Shown: positions 1 through 8,162, numbered from the stretch's first letter. The stretch is 37,652 bases of DNA from an uncultured Phascolarctobacterium sp. (GCF_937920985.1 NZ_CALDXR010000063.1:1-37652), one strand, 5' to 3'. A program made the numbers and translations. Notes: generated by a model from the letters alone, not told the origin.

Positions 1-61
1 GGGGTTTCTCTTTTTTTGCAAAGCTCATATTTGTTGATTACGGGAATGCTCCTTAATTAAA

Positions 62-490
62 TCAAACGATTGCACGAATAGAATAAAATAATACAGTACA
101 GATTAATATAGTTAATCCTATTAATAAGATAATTCCTAAAACTGTCGTTACAGCTCTCCAAACATATTTATAACAACGTACCAGGGCAACTACAATATAT
201 AATCGCAGAATTGCGCCTATAGTTTCTGTCAGTGTAGTTGGTATATGCATATATTTATTACCTTGCATGATAAAAAACAGGCAAACAGCAATATAAGCCA
301 GATAAAGTATGATAGTTATTTTAAAAGCACTTTTGAGCATCACCACAAAATCATATACAGACAAGTGCCATATTTCACGTTCTTTATCGTGAACATAACC
401 ATTTTTGTCTACCCATTGATAATATTCGGTTTCTGGTTTACGTTCTTTTTCTTCTTTTTCCCATTTAGCCCATGTATCTTTAAGGCTCAT
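62..490 (-). CDS. Small membrane protein, unknown function
   Basis: A 142-residue protein with a charged N-terminal third (KWEKEEKERK and following) and two or three hydrophobic segments at about residues 56-75, 88-105 and 115-138, so probably an inner-membrane protein with a cytoplasmic N-terminus. Its ATG overlaps the stop codon of the upstream regulator (TAATG on the minus strand), which suggests translational coupling to the XRE protein. I do not recognise the family. Confidence 0.7.
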   Translation of the reverse strand: MSLKDTWAKWEKEEKERKPETEYYQWVDKNGYVHDKEREIWHLSVYDFVVMLKSAFKITIILYLAYIAVCLFFIMQGNKYMHIPTTLTETIGAILRLYIVVALVRCYKYVWRAVTTVLGIILLIGLTILICTVLFYSIRAIV

Positions 491-903
491 TAATTATCAC
501 CTTCAATATTTTGAGAATCCTTATGTTTTTGGGATTTCAAGTACGCTGCTATTACTTCCTGGATGAATTCCTTCCCGTCATCATCTAGCTTCTCAATGAG
601 ATTAATTATAGAAAGCATCGTAAAACCATGACTGACGTATGTTTCTACTTTTGCTTCATCAATATTCCCCGACAGAAGCCAGTTCATATCACAGCCCAAT
701 TTGGCTATAGATAGCAAAATTTCTGAGCTAGGACGTAATTTGCCCTGCTCAACATTACTGTAATAACTTTGTGCTTTACCAATCTTGGCAGCAAATTTTG
801 CTTGGTTAAGTCCGAGTGAATTGCGATAAATTTTCAGACGTTTACAAACAGATAACCAATCTGTATTCATTTCATTAGTTAGTTTATTTTGTTCTTGTAC
901 CAT
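490..903 (-). CDS. XRE-family HTH transcriptional regulator
   Basis: A Cro/C1-type helix-turn-helix lies near residues 20-75 (core GLNQAKFAAKIGKAQSYYSN), followed by a helical tail rich in Glu/Lys. The open frame extends up to 999, but I chose the ATG at 903 because the extension carries no recognisable domain and contains the palindrome at 978-992. No good Shine-Dalgarno site is visible at any candidate start, so the start is uncertain. It is divergent from the topoisomerase gene and probably regulates itself, its membrane-protein partner and the topoisomerase operon through the shared intergenic region. This is inference from position. Confidence 0.75.
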   Translation of the reverse strand: MVQEQNKLTNEMNTDWLSVCKRLKIYRNSLGLNQAKFAAKIGKAQSYYSNVEQGKLRPSSEILLSIAKLGCDMNWLLSGNIDEAKVETYVSHGFTMLSIINLIEKLDDDGKEFIQEVIAAYLKSQKHKDSQNIEGDN

Positions 904-977
904 AATAATTAATCCAATCTTATACTCAATTTCTGATATCATTTTATCACAAATTGCTATATTAGACAATGAAAAAG

Positions 978-992
978 TACGTTTTAAACGTA
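978..992. promoter_or_regulatory. Palindrome between XRE regulator and topB, candidate operator
   Basis: TACGTTTTAAACGTA is an inverted repeat (ACGTTT/AAACGT around a central T) in the divergent region. A related half site, ACGTTTAAAAG, follows at about 1034. Position and symmetry suggest the binding site of the adjacent XRE protein. Confidence 0.4.
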
Positions 993-1030
993 AATACATA
1001 TAAAAAATCTAAATTAAAGGAGTGCTGAAA

Positions 1031-3214
1031 TTGACGTTTAAAAGACTTATTATCGCAGAAAAATCAGATATGGGACGTGCCATTGCAGATTTTCTTTGGC
1101 CCCAAAAAGACTATCATGACAACAAAACCTATGTAGAAAAGGACGGTATCGCCATATCTTGGGCTGCAGGACATCTATACTATCTTGCACAACCTGCAGA
1201 CTATGGCTATCCGACATGGAATTATTATCCGGTATATCCAGTTGATTGGGAGATAAACCCATATGCTAATAAATCAGTACAGCTCTCTGTGTTAAAGGAT
1301 TTGCTATCCCTTGCTAAAGAGGTTGTACATGCCGGAGATCCAGATAGAGAAGGTCAATGCATTGTGGATGAAATCTTAGATAAATGCTGCTATAAAGGAC
1401 CTGTAAAACGTATTTTGCCAAACGCTAAAGATAACTCATCATTAAAACGAGCTTTTGATGCAATGGATGATAACGACAATCATAAAAATATGTATATCGC
1501 GGCACAAGCACGCCAGCGAGCTGATTGGCTTGTCGGGATGAATTTATCCCGATGCTATCAGGAGCAGGCAAAAAAATATGGATTAGATGAGCGTTGGCGT
1601 GTAGGACGTGTAAAAATGCCCACCCTGGCTCTAGTCGTACAACGTGAACGTGATTTACAGAGCTTTTCTAAACATTATTTTTATGAGCTGCAAACAACCT
1701 TCCAAAAGGAGAATGTGCCTATTAGAGTAAAGTTAGTCCCATCGGATAAATTAAATCTAGATGAAAAAGGACGGGTATTGGAAAAAACTGTGCTGCAGGC
1801 CATTGCGACAAAGGTAAAAATGTCAGCTGGTATTGTAAAGAGCTATAAACGTTCTACTGGTGCAGAATATCCTCCACTACCTTATTCTATGGATAAGCTG
1901 CAGGTAGAAGCAAATAAAAAATACCACTTATCCCCTAAAAAAGTGTTGGACATTGTTGAATCGCTTTATCTTGCGAAATTGGTATCATATCCACGTTCTG
2001 ACTGCAACTATATTCCTAAAGCACAACTAGAGGATTCCCCAAAAATTATTGAAGCTCTAAAAAAATATGGCTTAAATGTAGCTGATAAAGCAGATTTGAG
2101 TATTATTGGTAAAGCATGGAATGACAGCAAAATTACTGCCCACCATGCAATTATTCCGACCGGTGTCCTGCCAGCTAACCTTGATAGTGATCAGGATAAA
2201 GTGTATAAGCTAATCGGACAAAGATATATTATGCAATTTCTGCATCCATGTAAATTTGAAACGGCTGAATACACAATAATAGCAGCTGATGAAACATTCC
2301 GTGGCAGCTGTAAGCATATCCTTGATTACGGCTATAAAGGCGTAGGCCTTGGAGAAAGCAACACAGAAGATGATAACTTGACTGATGTACTGCCAAACTT
2401 AGCGGAAGGAGAGAATTTAGGTCTCCCGGCTGATTGTCGAATAGACGCTAAAGAAACCAAACCGCCAAAACGCTTTACTGCCGGCACTCTAATTAGTGCA
2501 ATGACAGATATATGGCGTTATATGGCCAGTGATAATCCTAATAGAGATAAATTGAAAGAAATTAAAGGTCTTGGTACACCAGCCACCAGGGATGGCATTA
2601 TTGAAGATTTACTAGCTACAACCATAAAGGGTAAACCGGTACGACCGATGTTAAAAGAAATCAAAAATGAGCTTATTCCTACAGCTTTTGGTTTTTACGT
2701 CGTCGATAATATAGGAAAAAATCTTACTGTACCAGATGCTACTGCGCTTATGGAATATAAATTGGCGGAAGTTGAAGCAGGAAAATATGATATAGCATCT
2801 TTTCTGGAAGAGATAAAATGCATGGTAAATGAAAATATTGATTATGCAGAACATCATCAGTTCCCTCCTGATCCGGAAGGTAAACCGCCAGTTGAATGTC
2901 CGCATTGTCATAATGGTAATCTTATAAAATGTTACAGCAAAGCAACAAAGGCAGAATTCTTTCTTTGCAATAACAAAGAATGTAAAAACCCCTATAATAA
3001 CAAACCATATTATTATAATGTTGGAGATGACGGAGAGCCTATAATTGGATATTGTCCGGTATGCAAAAATGTTATGGATAGAGCCAAAGGACCATATGGT
3101 TTTTTCTGGAAGTGTCCTCATTGCAATAAAAATTATCGTGATAAGAATGGTATGCCAGACTTTTCCCAGAAGCCTAACAATACTTTTATCAAAAAGCCAT
3201 TTCATAAATCGTAA
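1031..3214 (+). CDS. topB: DNA topoisomerase III (type IA)
   Basis: A 727-residue type IA topoisomerase. The Toprim domain is at the N-terminus (LIIAEKSDMG, catalytic Glu about residue 10; DPDREG at about 102), and the active-site tyrosine is Tyr320 in SYPRSD, where most TopB proteins have YPRTD. The C-terminus carries two Cys4 zinc-ribbon-like segments at about residues 620-660 and 675-705. It would decatenate or relax single-stranded regions during replication or transfer. Plasmid and ICE copies of this family are common. Start: the frame opens at a GTG at 1022 that overlaps the Shine-Dalgarno AAGGAG, so I prefer the TTG at 1031, 9 nt after that site. It is first in an operon with the coiled-coil gene that follows after 16 nt. 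Confidence 0.93.
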   Translation: MTFKRLIIAEKSDMGRAIADFLWPQKDYHDNKTYVEKDGIAISWAAGHLYYLAQPADYGYPTWNYYPVYPVDWEINPYANKSVQLSVLKDLLSLAKEVVHAGDPDREGQCIVDEILDKCCYKGPVKRILPNAKDNSSLKRAFDAMDDNDNHKNMYIAAQARQRADWLVGMNLSRCYQEQAKKYGLDERWRVGRVKMPTLALVVQRERDLQSFSKHYFYELQTTFQKENVPIRVKLVPSDKLNLDEKGRVLEKTVLQAIATKVKMSAGIVKSYKRSTGAEYPPLPYSMDKLQVEANKKYHLSPKKVLDIVESLYLAKLVSYPRSDCNYIPKAQLEDSPKIIEALKKYGLNVADKADLSIIGKAWNDSKITAHHAIIPTGVLPANLDSDQDKVYKLIGQRYIMQFLHPCKFETAEYTIIAADETFRGSCKHILDYGYKGVGLGESNTEDDNLTDVLPNLAEGENLGLPADCRIDAKETKPPKRFTAGTLISAMTDIWRYMASDNPNRDKLKEIKGLGTPATRDGIIEDLLATTIKGKPVRPMLKEIKNELIPTAFGFYVVDNIGKNLTVPDATALMEYKLAEVEAGKYDIASFLEEIKCMVNENIDYAEHHQFPPDPEGKPPVECPHCHNGNLIKCYSKATKAEFFLCNNKECKNPYNNKPYYYNVGDDGEPIIGYCPVCKNVMDRAKGPYGFFWKCPHCNKNYRDKNGMPDFSQKPNNTFIKKPFHKS

Positions 3215-3230
3215 ACGAGGTGATGATTAA

Positions 3231-3965
3231 ATGGATGAACCAAACAAGTCCACAGATCCTATTGCAGCAGCTTGTGATAATGAAGTAAATAATATTTTGA
3301 AAGAAGATGATGAGGCTGCTAACGAAGAAAAAAATGATACAGCTTCTGATAATACTGATGTAGAAAAGGACGCTTCTTCTAATTTTGATGAATGTGATTC
3401 TAATAACCAAAATGATGACTTAGCTGAAGAAGTTAATCTGAATGATATAGAGGAATTGGCAGAAGCAATTAACGGTATACATGATAAGGTGACTGTTATA
3501 GAAAATGACCAAACTAATTTTATCAGAAATACACAACAACGGTTAGAAGAAATTGATAATAATATAAAATCACTCATGGTCTCCTTACAAGAAATAGCTG
3601 AACAACCACAACAACTCAATGAGTTATCTCAATCCTTATTGAAAACCAGCAGCAATATCAATACCAGCGTTACCAATCTGCAGACTGCTTTTAATGGCAT
3701 CAATGAAAGTACCACTCAATGTATAAGAGAGTTGCAAACGGCCGCCAATGAAATACCTAAAAAATTGTTAGAAGATTGCTGTCAGCAGAATAAAACTGCC
3801 TTGGAAACAGCTGTATCTAATTTTAATGCTATGAATAGCGCTGCTCAAAAATGGATTAAAAAATTAGGTAACAATGCTGATTTAGCAACGCAGATTGTAA
3901 TTACATCAGGTGTAATTACACCACTATTGCTGTTTCTTGCTATAATGTATATGATTTTAAAATAA
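3231..3965 (+). CDS. Acidic coiled-coil protein with C-terminal membrane anchor
   Basis: A 244-residue protein. Residues 1-75 are very acidic and Asn/Asp/Glu-rich, residues 75-205 are heptad-like helix rich in Gln, Asn and Leu, and a single hydrophobic segment (about residues 222-243) ends the chain, so it is probably a tail-anchored membrane protein. It follows the topoisomerase closely with its own GAGGTGATG-type ribosome site. A similar layout occurs in mobilisation accessory proteins, but I cannot assign a function. Confidence 0.75.
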   Translation: MDEPNKSTDPIAAACDNEVNNILKEDDEAANEEKNDTASDNTDVEKDASSNFDECDSNNQNDDLAEEVNLNDIEELAEAINGIHDKVTVIENDQTNFIRNTQQRLEEIDNNIKSLMVSLQEIAEQPQQLNELSQSLLKTSSNINTSVTNLQTAFNGINESTTQCIRELQTAANEIPKKLLEDCCQQNKTALETAVSNFNAMNSAAQKWIKKLGNNADLATQIVITSGVITPLLLFLAIMYMILK

Positions 3966-4025
3966 AGTTATTGTGTTTATGATGCCTTGACAGTGCTGAA
4001 TTAATATGAATTTGATATATTTATA

Positions 4026-4054
4026 TTGAATTTTGATAAGAAATATATTATAAT
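4026..4054 (+). promoter_or_regulatory. Promoter of the DnaB-like gene
   Basis: TTGAAT (4026-4031), a 17-bp spacer and TATAAT (4049-4054), with predicted initiation near 4061. It is followed by an 8-bp inverted repeat GCGTACAT/ATGTACGC (4068-4090) that could be an operator. Confidence 0.5.
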
Positions 4055-4139
4055 TAATTTGTACATAGCGTACATCTCCTAAATGTACGCATTCTCCTTA
4101 TGTACTACCTTTTGTTTTTATATTTTTCTCCCAACTCAG

Positions 4140-4167
4140 CCTGGACTTGTTCCAGGTCTCTTTTTTT
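4140..4167 (+). terminator. Intrinsic terminator in the DnaB-like leader
   Basis: CCTGGA/TCCAGG stem with a 5-nt loop, then TCTC and a run of seven T. It lies 18 nt before the ATG at 4185. It either stops read-through from the topB operon or attenuates the helicase transcript. Confidence 0.65.
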
Positions 4168-4184
4168 ATAAAACTGGTGATAAA

Positions 4185-5240
4185 ATGGAAGAGAAGTTTT
4201 TACCACAAGACATTGCTGCAGAGCAGGCAGTGCTTGCTGCAATTCTTTTAGATAGGGATAGTATAAAAAAGATATTGGATGTATTAGATGCTGACGACTT
4301 TAGTCGAGAAGCCCATAAAGTAATATACAAAGCAATGATGAGCTTATTTTTTCATGATGAGCCAATAGATTATATAACATTAACTAATTATCTGCGCAGC
4401 AGAAATGAATTGGCTTCAGTCGGTGGATTAGCTTATGTTATGGGATTAAATGCAATATCTGCAGCAAATATAACTTATCATGCAGCTATAGTTAAGGATA
4501 AATCGGTTCTTCGTTCTATGATTAGAGCTGGGATGATTATTCAAGAACTCGGTTATAGTGCAAGTGATGTAAATAAAGCTGTAGATGAGGCGCAACATCT
4601 TGTGATGCAGCTTTCTAATTTTCATCATAAAGAGACTTTACAGACTGATTCGCTAAGCGAACTGCTTAAATATTGTCTTAATCGCGTAATTTCAAGTAAC
4701 TATAAAGGTATATATACAGGCTTTAAGTGTCTGGATAATATGACTAATGGATTGCATCCTGGAACGTTAACGATTATATATGGTGTCTCAGGATGTGGAA
4801 AAACAGCATTGGTGCTTCAAATCATGGCTAATATGATGAAGAACAATAAAGTCATATATATTACTGATAGCGGTCTTGATGAGATAGCTTTAAGAATGAT
4901 ATGTGTGCTTGCTGAAGTATCATGTTGGAAATTTAAAACCAATCAGATGAGTGATGATGATTGGGAAAAAATACAGCAAGCTATTATTTCCAACGAGACT
5001 GATAGGGTAGGTATATATAGTTTTGATGCTTCTTTGATTGAATTGATAAGCCGGATAAGAGAAATATATAGAGAAAAGAAAATGGATGTACTTATTTTAG
5101 ATTTTCAGTGTATCAGGCAAACTTATGAGGAGTTGTTAAAAAAAGTAAAGTCATTGGCAGATGAATTGGGAATAGTGATTATCGTTAATATGAAAAAAAT
5201 ACCGGAACAAATACAAGTGGATGATTTACGCTTACTATAA
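4185..5240 (+). pseudogene. DnaB-like replicative helicase, truncated by an in-frame stop
   Basis: The N-terminal domain is typical of DnaB (PQDIAAEQAVLAAILLD). The RecA-like domain has a Walker A GVSGCGKTAL and a Walker B region VLILDF. The frame stops at TAA (5238) just after VDDLR, where DnaB proteins continue with the Glu-Ser-Gly...Asp-Ala-Asp segment. The codons after the stop stay in frame to 5354 and encode a DnaB-like C-terminal strand (IEKHIGGPVGSIDMSF), so about 17 codons plus frame integrity seem lost at this point. The conserved Gln-Leu motif after Walker B is also eroded. I read it as a decaying gene. A shortened helicase-loader-like product remains possible. The start is the ATG at 4185. 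The frame upstream of it runs through a terminator and is not real. Confidence 0.75.
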
Positions 5241-5354
5241 AAAAAAGATAATAATAGTGACTATAAGTTGTCTATTGAAAAGCATATTGGTGGACCTGTA
5301 GGTAGTATAGATATGTCTTTTGACAGTACAGTGCTTACTTTTAAAGAAATGTAG
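5241..5354 (+). pseudogene. Remnant C-terminus of the DnaB-like gene
   Basis: The in-frame continuation past the TAA encodes about 37 residues resembling the final beta strands of DnaB (HIGGPVGSIDM) and ends at TAG in 5352-5354. It has no start codon or ribosome site of its own. Confidence 0.6.
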
Positions 5355-5463
5355 AACTGCAGCAGTTATGCTGGATTAACCTTATTGTACTTAAAGATAA
5401 GTTATGATAGAATAGCTGTTAAGGTAGATTAGGTTATTATACAAAACGTAAGCAGGTGAGATT

Positions 5464-5775
5464 ATGGATGCTAATTTAATGATAAATATTGTTGCTGGCC
5501 TAGCAGTTTTAGATGTTACAGCTTGCTTAGGATATAACTTATATATGCTCAAAAAGTATTCTGATGGTCCGTGTGGAAAATATGCGATTGATTTTCTGCC
5601 TTGTAGTATGCTACTGAAAATAGCTGTTATCTTATTGCTTTTAATGATTTGTTATGGGAAATATGTCTATGATCATGATTTCTTATTGCCGTTAATCCTG
5701 CTCATTGCCGGATTACTATCTATTGCTGATATGATTTCCAGTAGAGTAGAGTTTTTGGTTGACGCATATAAGTAG
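5464..5775 (+). CDS. Small three-helix membrane protein
   Basis: A 103-residue protein with hydrophobic stretches at about residues 4-28, 45-64 and 71-92. The start is supported by AGCAGGTGAG just upstream of the ATG. It is followed closely by a strong terminator. No family is recognised. Confidence 0.65.
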   Translation: MDANLMINIVAGLAVLDVTACLGYNLYMLKKYSDGPCGKYAIDFLPCSMLLKIAVILLLLMICYGKYVYDHDFLLPLILLIAGLLSIADMISSRVEFLVDAYK

Positions 5776-5796
5776 TCGCATTTTGAAAAAAGAAGG

Positions 5797-5836
5797 CTCA
5801 GAGACAATCCTAGGAGACGTTCTGAGCCTTCTTTTT
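5797..5836. terminator. Bidirectional intrinsic terminator
   Basis: AGAAGGCTCAGA pairs with TCTGAGCCTTCT, flanked by A-runs and T-runs, closing the membrane-protein gene on the plus strand. Confidence 0.8.
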
Positions 5837-5856
5837 TGTTGGACATATAAAATTGC

Positions 5857-5892
5857 CTGTGCCTGTTTTATTGTGCCGTAGACACTGTTTTG
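5857..5892 (-). other. Isolated copy of the leader-element 5' hairpin
   Basis: It carries the same motif that starts each structured leader (minus strand: AACAGTG, loop, GGCACAATAAAACAG) but has neither the long stem nor a gene behind it. It sits between two terminators. It may be the remnant of a lost cassette. Confidence 0.5.
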
Positions 5893-5911
5893 ATTTGCTT
5901 TTATAAAGAAG

Positions 5912-5939
5912 AGAAAGCCGTTCTGAAGAACGGCTTTCT
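5912..5939. terminator. Terminator of the 6593-5951 operon
   Basis: Perfect 12-bp stem AGAAAGCCGTTC/GAACGGCTTTCT with a TGAA loop. It is placed just after the minus-strand stop at 5951. Confidence 0.8.
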
Positions 5940-5950
5940 TTAAAGTATTT

Positions 5951-6316
5951 TTAAAAACCTATTTCAATGCAACGCTTTAAGGATATACCCATGCTACATG
6001 AACCAAAGATTTCAATATCGTCATAGTCTTCACCGACACGAATAATGCGATAATAATTTTGTGGCTCTTCTTCATCAAGTTTGTCGAAGAAAGCATCGAT
6101 GAATCCAACGTAAGGATATTCATGTACATACCATTTTTGGTTAGTCCATTTAATAGCTACCCACTTTTTGCAAGGAGACTCATCCACATAAGCAGACTGC
6201 ATTAAAGTTTTCACATTGTCTTTCAGCTTATTATCATTAATAGCGTCTATTGATTTCAACAGTTCCGTATAACGCGCCTTACGCATTACAACGGCTATAT
6301 CACTATAATATCCCAT
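5951..6316 (-). CDS. Conserved mobile-element protein of unknown function
   Basis: A 121-residue soluble protein beginning MGYYSDIAVVM, a type of small acidic protein often seen in phages and plasmids of Firmicutes. The family has no known role that I can name. There are no membrane segments. It lies downstream of the gene at 6339-6593, and both would be expressed from leader element 1. Confidence 0.7.
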   Translation of the reverse strand: MGYYSDIAVVMRKARYTELLKSIDAINDNKLKDNVKTLMQSAYVDESPCKKWVAIKWTNQKWYVHEYPYVGFIDAFFDKLDEEEPQNYYRIIRVGEDYDDIEIFGSCSMGISLKRCIEIGF

Positions 6317-6338
6317 AATAAATCCTTTCTTATCATCG

Positions 6339-6593
6339 TTAAAATTGTTTTTCTGCTATGAAGCTATAGATGTTGAGTTTTTTATGTTTAAACATCAGTT
6401 TTTCCTGTTTTTTAAGCAATTCATTTACACTAACGCCTAAGTTAATGGCAGCTTCATATGCTGTAATATTTTCGGAAATATACATTTTTTGCCCATTACA
6501 ATACCTGGTTCTGGTAAAACATCCATTATTGTACGTAATTTCTATTTGATTGCAATGGTCTAAACTTTTGAAAAATCTCTTTGAATTAATCAA
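6339..6593 (-). CDS. Small protein, unknown function
   Basis: About 84 residues. The frame is open to a GTG at 6602 that overlaps the Shine-Dalgarno AAGGAG. The TTG at 6593 lies 8 nt from that site and is the better start, the same arrangement as in the topoisomerase gene. A segment around ITAYEAAINLGVSVNELLKK resembles a helical DNA-binding or NUMOD-like turn but is too short to assign. Confidence 0.6.
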   Translation of the reverse strand: MINSKRFFKSLDHCNQIEITYNNGCFTRTRYCNGQKMYISENITAYEAAINLGVSVNELLKKQEKLMFKHKKLNIYSFIAEKQF

Positions 6594-6640
6594 TCGTACC
6601 ACTCCTTAAATATTCTAGATGAACTAGTATACCACCTCCC

Positions 6641-6830
6641 TGCGACAATTTTTATTTGCTTTTCGCACATATTCAGGAATTGCGATTAGCCTAAAGGCAA
6701 GGCTGCGTAGCACCTGCTTGCAGGTCTGCCTTGCCTGCAGGCGTATAAGCAATTACAATATGTGCGAGAAAAGCAAGAAAAATATGATTTTTGGCGTTGC
6801 CTGTTTTATTTTGCCGTAGGCACTGTTTTA
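6641..6830 (-). promoter_or_regulatory. Structured leader element 1
   Basis: In minus-strand order: a GTGCC/GGCA hairpin followed by AAATAAAACAGGCAA, a long stem (TTTTCTCGCACATATTG with its partner 100 nt later), an upper stem GGCAAGG/CCTTGCC, and an apical hairpin CCTG-CAAG-CAGG followed by GTGCTACGCAG. It ends next to GGGAGGT and precedes the 6593-5951 genes. The family comparison is in the findings. Confidence 0.75.
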
Positions 6831-6925
6831 ATTCGTCGATTTCTGTTATATCTTCATATAAGTCTATATATTTCATATAAACATATAATCCATATTGGGT
6901 TATACAAACACATAAAAACATAAAA

Positions 6926-6951
6926 AGAGTTGGCACAAAAATGCCAACTCT
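6926..6951. terminator. Terminator after yoeB
   Basis: AGAGTTGGCA/TGCCAACTCT stem with a CAAAAA-type loop. On the minus strand it is followed by TTTTTATG. It closes the yefM-yoeB operon. Confidence 0.8.
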
Positions 6952-6956
6952 ACTAG

Positions 6957-7217
6957 TTAATCTTCATAATGACCTTTACATGAATAGATGTAAAGATTGT
7001 CATTAGTGTCAATATCATATACAAGTCTATTTGTTTGGTCTATACGTCTACTATAACCAGGTCTATATTTTAATGGTTCTGGTTTACCAATACCCTCTAA
7101 AGCTCCGTTTCTCTCTATATCCTTGATTAGAGCATTGATGCGTTTGAGAGTTTTTTTATCCTGCTGTTGCCAGTACAAATATTCATCCCACGAGATATTA
7201 GTCCATACCTTATTCAT
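6957..7217 (-). CDS. yoeB: YoeB-family mRNA interferase toxin
   Basis: An 86-residue protein matching YoeB/Txe along its whole length: WDEYLYWQQQDKKTLKRIN at the start, GKPEPLK, SRRIDQTNRLVY and the ending CKGHYED. The residues known to be catalytic in YoeB correspond here to Glu47, Arg64 and His83, all present, so an active ribosome-dependent endoribonuclease is likely. The start overlaps the antitoxin stop by 8 nt, the usual coupled order of antitoxin then toxin. Confidence 0.95.
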   Translation of the reverse strand: MNKVWTNISWDEYLYWQQQDKKTLKRINALIKDIERNGALEGIGKPEPLKYRPGYSRRIDQTNRLVYDIDTNDNLYIYSCKGHYED

Positions 7218-7467
7218 CTTCTGTATCCTCTATTAAATCATGTACTTGCCCGAAGCCTTTTTTTATTTGCTCCATGCTTCTATCAAGCTTAGCAAGGTAT
7301 TCAGCATTTCGGATACTTTTCATAAGCTGATTGTAGTTATCAAGGCTCATAATAACGATGTTTTTTTCGTTTTTACGAGTAATAATAACAGTTTGATTAT
7401 TATCACTTGCTTCATCACAATAATCTTTTAATTTATTTCTGAGCGTAGAATAATTAACAGCTAACAT
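7210..7467 (-). CDS. yefM: YefM-family antitoxin
   Basis: An 85-residue Phd/YefM antitoxin: N-terminal DNA-binding fold (MLAVNYSTLRNKLKDYCDEA, then TVIITRKNEKNIVIMSLDNYNQL) and an acidic C-terminal toxin-neutralising tail ending in EDTEDE. The ATG at 7467 has GGAGGTTCG upstream. The longer frame to 7521 runs across the operator and is not used. It should autorepress through the three TTGTACAA boxes just upstream. Confidence 0.95.
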   Translation of the reverse strand: MLAVNYSTLRNKLKDYCDEASDNNQTVIITRKNEKNIVIMSLDNYNQLMKSIRNAEYLAKLDRSMEQIKKGFGQVHDLIEDTEDE

Positions 7468-7489
7468 AATTATCGAACCTCCTTTATCC

Positions 7490-7521
7490 TTGTACAATAT
7501 ATTGTACAATATATTGTACAA
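7490..7521. promoter_or_regulatory. yefM-yoeB operator: three TTGTACAA boxes
   Basis: TTGTACAA occurs at 7490, 7502 and 7514, exactly 12 bp apart, so TTGTACA-N6-TGTACAA appears twice in overlap. The TGTACA core is the known YefM recognition motif in E. coli. Confidence 0.8.
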
Positions 7522-7545
7522 GGATGCAAGATGAAATCAGTAAAT

Positions 7546-7872
7546 TTACTTTCTAATTATCATATGACGCAAAATATTTTCGTCGATTCTCATAACACGG
7601 TCAAGCTCCAATACAGTTTTGCTGACAGCATTGAATGTTATTAATACGTAAAAGCCGTAATCAAAATCTTTGTTGCCGTTTCTGATTGTGTAAGCTAAGC
7701 GCTTTTGTCCCCAACGGTCAGTATGTTCAACTTCACTGTTGTTATCAGTAAGCAGTTTTTCATATTTTTCGATGACAGTATCAATGGTTTCGTCTTCAAA
7801 AGGTTTGGTGATAAACATAATCTCATAGGCATTGAGAGTAGGCTTAATCAGAACATCGTGATTTCTTTCCAT
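7546..7872 (-). CDS. Ribosomal protein bS6 paralogue on the mobile element
   Basis: A 108-residue protein with the bS6 fold signature: NAYEIMFITKP, VIEKYEKLLTDNNSEVEHTDRWGQKRLAYTIRNG, YGFYVLITFNA, and the ending LDRVMRIDENILRHMIIRK. It has a 12-residue N-terminal extension and a two-residue insertion relative to ordinary S6. The host chromosome must carry its own rpsF, so this is an extra copy. In bacteria rpsF is usually followed by ssb and rpsR. Here an ssb-like gene lies upstream instead, each gene having its own structured leader. It may act in the ribosome, or bind RNA such as the leader elements. The role is unknown. GGAGGAAA precedes the ATG. Confidence 0.85.
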   Translation of the reverse strand: MERNHDVLIKPTLNAYEIMFITKPFEDETIDTVIEKYEKLLTDNNSEVEHTDRWGQKRLAYTIRNGNKDFDYGFYVLITFNAVSKTVLELDRVMRIDENILRHMIIRK

Positions 7873-7918
7873 AATAAATTTCCTCCTGTATGAGCAGTAT
7901 TTGTATTCGCCCTACTCG

Positions 7919-8107
7919 GCGAGAATTTTTATTTGCTTTTCGCACATATTAAGGAATTGCGAATAGCCGGAGGGCAAGGGTGCGTAGCACCTGCTTGCAG
8001 GTTTGCCTTGCCAGCAGGCGTATGAGCAATTACAATATGTGCGAGAAAAGCAAGAAAAATAATATTATTGGCTGTGCCTGTTTTATTGTGCCGTAGGCAC
8101 TGTTTTA
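7919..8107 (-). promoter_or_regulatory. Structured leader element 2 (upstream of the bS6 paralogue)
   Basis: It has all the family parts: 5' hairpin GTGCC-TAC-GGCAC with ACAATAAAACAGGCAC, the long lower stem, the upper stem GGCAAGG/CCTTGCC, and the CCTG-CAAG-CAGG apical hairpin followed by GTGCTACGCA. The 45 nt between this element and the ATG are almost identical to those of element 3, including a CGCC/GGCG mini-hairpin before the ribosome site. Confidence 0.8.
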
Positions 8108-8162
8108 ATTTATCTGCTATAGTCATAAAATAGGTTATATAGATTTATACGAATAGAAAAAG

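Noticed and set aside
1..28. Possible start of a minus-strand gene at the window edge (MSFAKKEKP)
   Set aside because: Only nine codons are visible and the nearest Shine-Dalgarno (AAGGAG) is about 20 nt away, too far to support it.
4083..4184. N-terminal extension of the DnaB-like frame
   Set aside because: It runs through an intrinsic terminator and lacks conserved residues. DnaB homology begins after the ATG at 4185.
6691..6936. Open frame across leader element 1
   Set aside because: It encodes the repeat itself. Similar frames appear in every copy (7929-8126, 17305-17505, 18565-18756), as expected of a repeated stem and not of proteins.
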